Source: JAIVGV01 sp035295985
Lineage (GTDB): Bacteria > Acidobacteriota > Blastocatellia > Pyrinomonadales > Pyrinomonadaceae
Direction of reading: 5' to 3'
NCBI GenBank assembly: GCA_035295985.1
Contig: DATHBT010000121.1
Coordinates: 1-25,881, forward strand
Length of the DNA stretch: 25,881 bases
Made by a program: the position numbers and the translations under genes. A model generated the notes under the pieces. The model did not search any database. It was not told the origin of the DNA and saw only the letters and a program-made list of their open reading frames with translations. Positions 24,301 through 25,881 of this stretch are shown here, piece after piece (position 1 is the first letter of the stretch; the number at the start of each line of letters is the position of its first letter).

Positions 24301-25881
24301 GAGTTCCAGTGGTACGTGGCGGCGACGCACACCGCGGCGGGCAACAGGACGCTGCGGATGCCCTTCTTCTACCGCGCCGTGCGGGCCACCTTCCCCGACA
24401 TCGCCGCGCCCAACCAGTTGGCGCCCGAGGGCAACGAGCAGCCGGCGGCCACGCCGACCCCGACGCCCAGCCCCAGCCCGTCGGCCTCGCCCACGCCGCC
24501 GCAGCCCACGTGCTCCGGCGACACGAACGGCAACTACCGCATCCGCTGGACCTACACGGGGCCGCCGCCGACGGGCTTCCGCGTGCAGGAGGCGACGCGC
24601 TCGCAGGTCATCTACTTCGACAACGCCGACGAGCCGCTCGTCGCCGGGGCCAACTCGAAGTGGGCCGACACGGCCACGCCGCCCCAGTGGACGACCAGCG
24701 CCAACCCGGACACGGGCAGCCCGGCCTACTACATCCCCGACACGGCCGATCAGAACAACTCGCTGACGATGGTGGGCAGCATCGCGCTCCCCGCGGGCGG
24801 CGCGACGCTCACCTTCACCACGCACCAGGACACGGAGGAGGGCTTCGACTTCGGCCACGTCGAGGTGAGCCAGGCCGACTCCGAAGGGAACTTCAACACC
24901 TACAACACGGTCGCCTCCTTCTCCGGCTTCTTCTCCGGGTCGCGCATCCTCGATCTGTCGGCCTACGCGGGCCGCAGGATCAGGGTGCGCTTCCGCTTCA
25001 CGAGCGATCTGGCCGTCTCCGCGCCCGGCTGGTGGATCGAAGACATCCGCATCAGCTCGGACGACTTCCAGACGCTCTCCGACACCGGCCCGGCCGCCAC
25101 CTCGTTCGACATCACGAACCGGCCCGACGGCACCTACACCTACCGCATCGCCGCGCTCTACCCGAACCCGAACCCGTCAGAGGCGGGCACGACCATCGTC
25201 GGCCCCTACAGCAACCAGCGCTGCGTGACCGTCACGGGCAGCAGCGCGACGCCGACCCCGACGCCGACCGCGTCGCCCACGCCCACCGCGTCGCCCACGC
25301 CGACGGTGTCACCGACCGCGACGCCGACGCCGACCGCGACGCCCACGCCGCCCCCGCCGCAGTCAAGCGTGCAATTCAGCGGCGCGCGGACGGTCCCGGA
25401 GTCCAGCCCGAACGTGGTCGTGACCGTCACGCGCACGGGCAACATATCGGGCGAGAGCACGGTGGATTTCGCCACGAGCGAGGGCGGGGCCGGCGTGAGG
25501 TGCGACGCCGTGACGGGTCAGGCGACCGAGCGCTGCGACTTCGAGACGGCCGTCGGCACGCTGCGCTTCGCGCCCGGCGAGGAGAGCAAGGACATCGTGA
25601 TCTTCCTCTGGGACGACGCGCACCCGGACGGCGACGAGACCTTCACCGTCACCCTCAGCAACGCAGTCGGCACGAACCTCGGCGCATCGACCTCAACGAC
25701 CGTCACCATAACGGAGAACGACACGTCGGCCTCGGCCCCGAACCCGATCGACGTGGACGACTACTTCGTGCGGATGCACTACCTGGACTTCCTCTACCGC
25801 GAGCCGGAGGAGTCGGGGCGCCAGGCGTGGCTCGGCGTGCTGCGGGGCTGCCCGAACCAGTTCAACCGCGATCAGCGCAAC
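21331..25881 (+). CDS. Secreted multidomain subtilase (S8 peptidase), incomplete at the right edge
   Basis: The frame is open for 1517 codons to the end of the window without a stop. The start has AAGGAG at 5-nt spacing. After a signal peptide (about 1-38) comes a propeptide-like region (about 80-195). The S8 domain has catalytic Asp267 (IDTGVD), His340 (HGTH), oxyanion Asn481 (SAGNDG) and Ser762 (NGTSFSGP). The 420-residue gap between His and Ser holds a PA-like insert (about 505-665). An EF-hand-like loop (286-297) lies between Asp and His. Three Thr-Pro linkers (about 868-883, 1041-1060, 1306-1343) separate further modules: a beta domain, a MAM/immune-inhibitor-A-like sandwich (about 1062-1245), a Calx-beta domain (about 1346-1465) and the start of a DUF4214-like domain (NPIDVDDYFVRMHYLDFLYR, 1471 on). 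It is a secreted or surface protease, probably with calcium-dependent parts; its substrate is unknown. Confidence 0.9.
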   Translation, partial: MNAHRSSHRMFAPTRALTLVALCVAALALGTTRPSTAGLNGRGAEAAPARTPAGAAQEAQPAVSQQEPADVARFRESVGGDITPVIVELREGEPGVFRKVAAEQKGQRMSALALAEHGLHLASAQDDFISSLGGRDVRILPRRADVKQIDGSVRHVEYRFTYLLNGFVAYVATADLPRLRALPEVRHVSEIQPMRFNLDKAIDYILGTHANPADRRTAVYGATKEVEASGRQFQPKGEAGHPEAPQLHDDSRADGFEGQGMNIAVIDTGVDWRHPMFGGTGQGLVDLNNNGIIDPNEALTPQPTPRPRVSGQPATAADNRKVIYYYALSSPGDITDDFGHGTHVASCAAGYGVDGTTPRRFGYGTGTNFANGTPGNGIGPTPNGVFLFGTAPQARIMAYKVCGPANACTGDTELAMEDAASPFTLVGTGDGGSERTTVEKPVADVINLSLGDTQGDPAGASARVANNAALAGSIVVASAGNDGPGAATTGAPSVAALAISVAASLDPGATPVGDLLACQQITGEVYAPSAGATCQTPPAAVPGPSPEQGAASAANTSLGEQLLKLFPVAGGGPLPEQNLSAHYVFVDRRGTPPAPVPSSVTNRIAVVYGSGTFASIANPVAALNPAAILIVTSVESATAVVVVNNIPTYTISPANGAYLVNRIRDDDSDGPDADTFDDVPNGTISQYPLRLADSATLASFVPGMASFSSRGPNDFDARYRTVKPDVAAPGVGIIGAATSEGTPEETIGMASLTGYIAVNGTSFSGPITAGAMALIRQRVREQLLLDSITTTAANYTQRRFDTVTVARALLQNNSTNLRSGLGVPEGPGINSVASINDMGSGLINVAGALDARAIMVAPTRLENTPSEFTPTPTPSPVPSPAASPTPLVALIPTASFGTVPVVGVNGTVTRAHEVIIRDVTNGQGGGTYNLSVENNRLVDDPSGASSRFKVSFTSADGQTAISAINVPANGQASFLVRVVADGTQIIGDPTEFQWYVAATHTAAGNRTLRMPFFYRAVRATFPDIAAPNQLAPEGNEQPAATPTPTPSPSPSASPTPPQPTCSGDTNGNYRIRWTYTGPPPTGFRVQEATRSQVIYFDNADEPLVAGANSKWADTATPPQWTTSANPDTGSPAYYIPDTADQNNSLTMVGSIALPAGGATLTFTTHQDTEEGFDFGHVEVSQADSEGNFNTYNTVASFSGFFSGSRILDLSAYAGRRIRVRFRFTSDLAVSAPGWWIEDIRISSDDFQTLSDTGPAATSFDITNRPDGTYTYRIAALYPNPNPSEAGTTIVGPYSNQRCVTVTGSSATPTPTPTASPTPTASPTPTVSPTATPTPTATPTPPPPQSSVQFSGARTVPESSPNVVVTVTRTGNISGESTVDFATSEGGAGVRCDAVTGQATERCDFETAVGTLRFAPGEESKDIVIFLWDDAHPDGDETFTVTLSNAVGTNLGASTSTTVTITENDTSASAPNPIDVDDYFVRMHYLDFLYREPEESGRQAWLGVLRGCPNQFNRDQRN
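25246..25359 (+). repeat. Thr-Pro linker repeat (ACGCC-type DNA repeat)
   Basis: About 114 nt of imperfect ACGCCGACC/GCGTCGCCC units encode a Thr-Pro/Ser-Pro linker before the Calx-beta domain. It is the longest of three similar linkers in the protease gene (the others near 23932-23979 and 24451-24510). Confidence 0.75.

Noticed and set aside
23173..24858. 561-codon antisense frame over the subtilase
   Set aside because: Arg/Gly/Val-rich shadow of the protease coding strand; no ribosome-binding site or motif.

Overview
The window is GC-rich and looks like chromosomal DNA of an environmental bacterium, most likely an Acidobacteriota (Blastocatellia/Pyrinomonadales-like). The evidence for this is an Oar-type TonB-dependent receptor with an N-terminal carboxypeptidase-regulatory domain, a secreted subtilase with Thr-Pro linkers, a Calx-beta domain and the start of a DUF4214-like domain, and a TIGR03663-type membrane protein. 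The taxonomic call is inference from family content. I see no tRNA, rRNA, CRISPR array, transposase or prophage gene.

Layout. 87-2270 (minus) holds a SAM methyltransferase directly downstream of rarA, with a strong hairpin at 22-60. 2271-2530 is a structured, partly AT-richer divergent intergenic region. 2531-3316 (plus) holds a tiny hydrophobic protein and a zinc-ribbon membrane protein. 3552-7340 is a large TonB-dependent receptor. 7449-12080 (plus) runs O-methyltransferase, multi-pass GT-C-like membrane protein, GH13 alpha-amylase-family enzyme and dienelactone hydrolase. 12111-14196 (minus) holds a frameshifted small membrane-protein gene, a stand-alone response-regulator receiver lacking its conserved lysine, and ychF. 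14197-14555 is intergenic, with a 24-bp-arm inverted repeat and the best promoter of the window. 14556-16926 (plus) holds an MltF-like lytic transglycosylase lipoprotein and a small secreted protein. 17069-21053 (plus) is an overlapping pair of large multi-pass membrane proteins, the second of the TIGR03663/Agl23 type. 21331 to the right edge is an incomplete multidomain subtilase preceded by a structured leader of about 180 nt.

How the genes relate. Most are housekeeping or cell-envelope functions: fork maintenance (RarA), ribosome-associated ATPase (YchF), murein turnover (MltF), outer-membrane uptake (TonB receptor), envelope glycan or lipid-linked sugar handling (three GT-C-like proteins) and secreted proteolysis. 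There is no obvious single pathway or defence island. The most unusual items are the Lys-to-Thr receiver, the frameshifted small gene, the dispersed-repeat-like motif that also forms the RarA C-terminus, the EF-hand-like loop inside the subtilase domain, the leader RNA of the protease, and the purine-rich low-complexity insert in the first protein of the membrane pair. I found no convincing previously undescribed multi-gene system.
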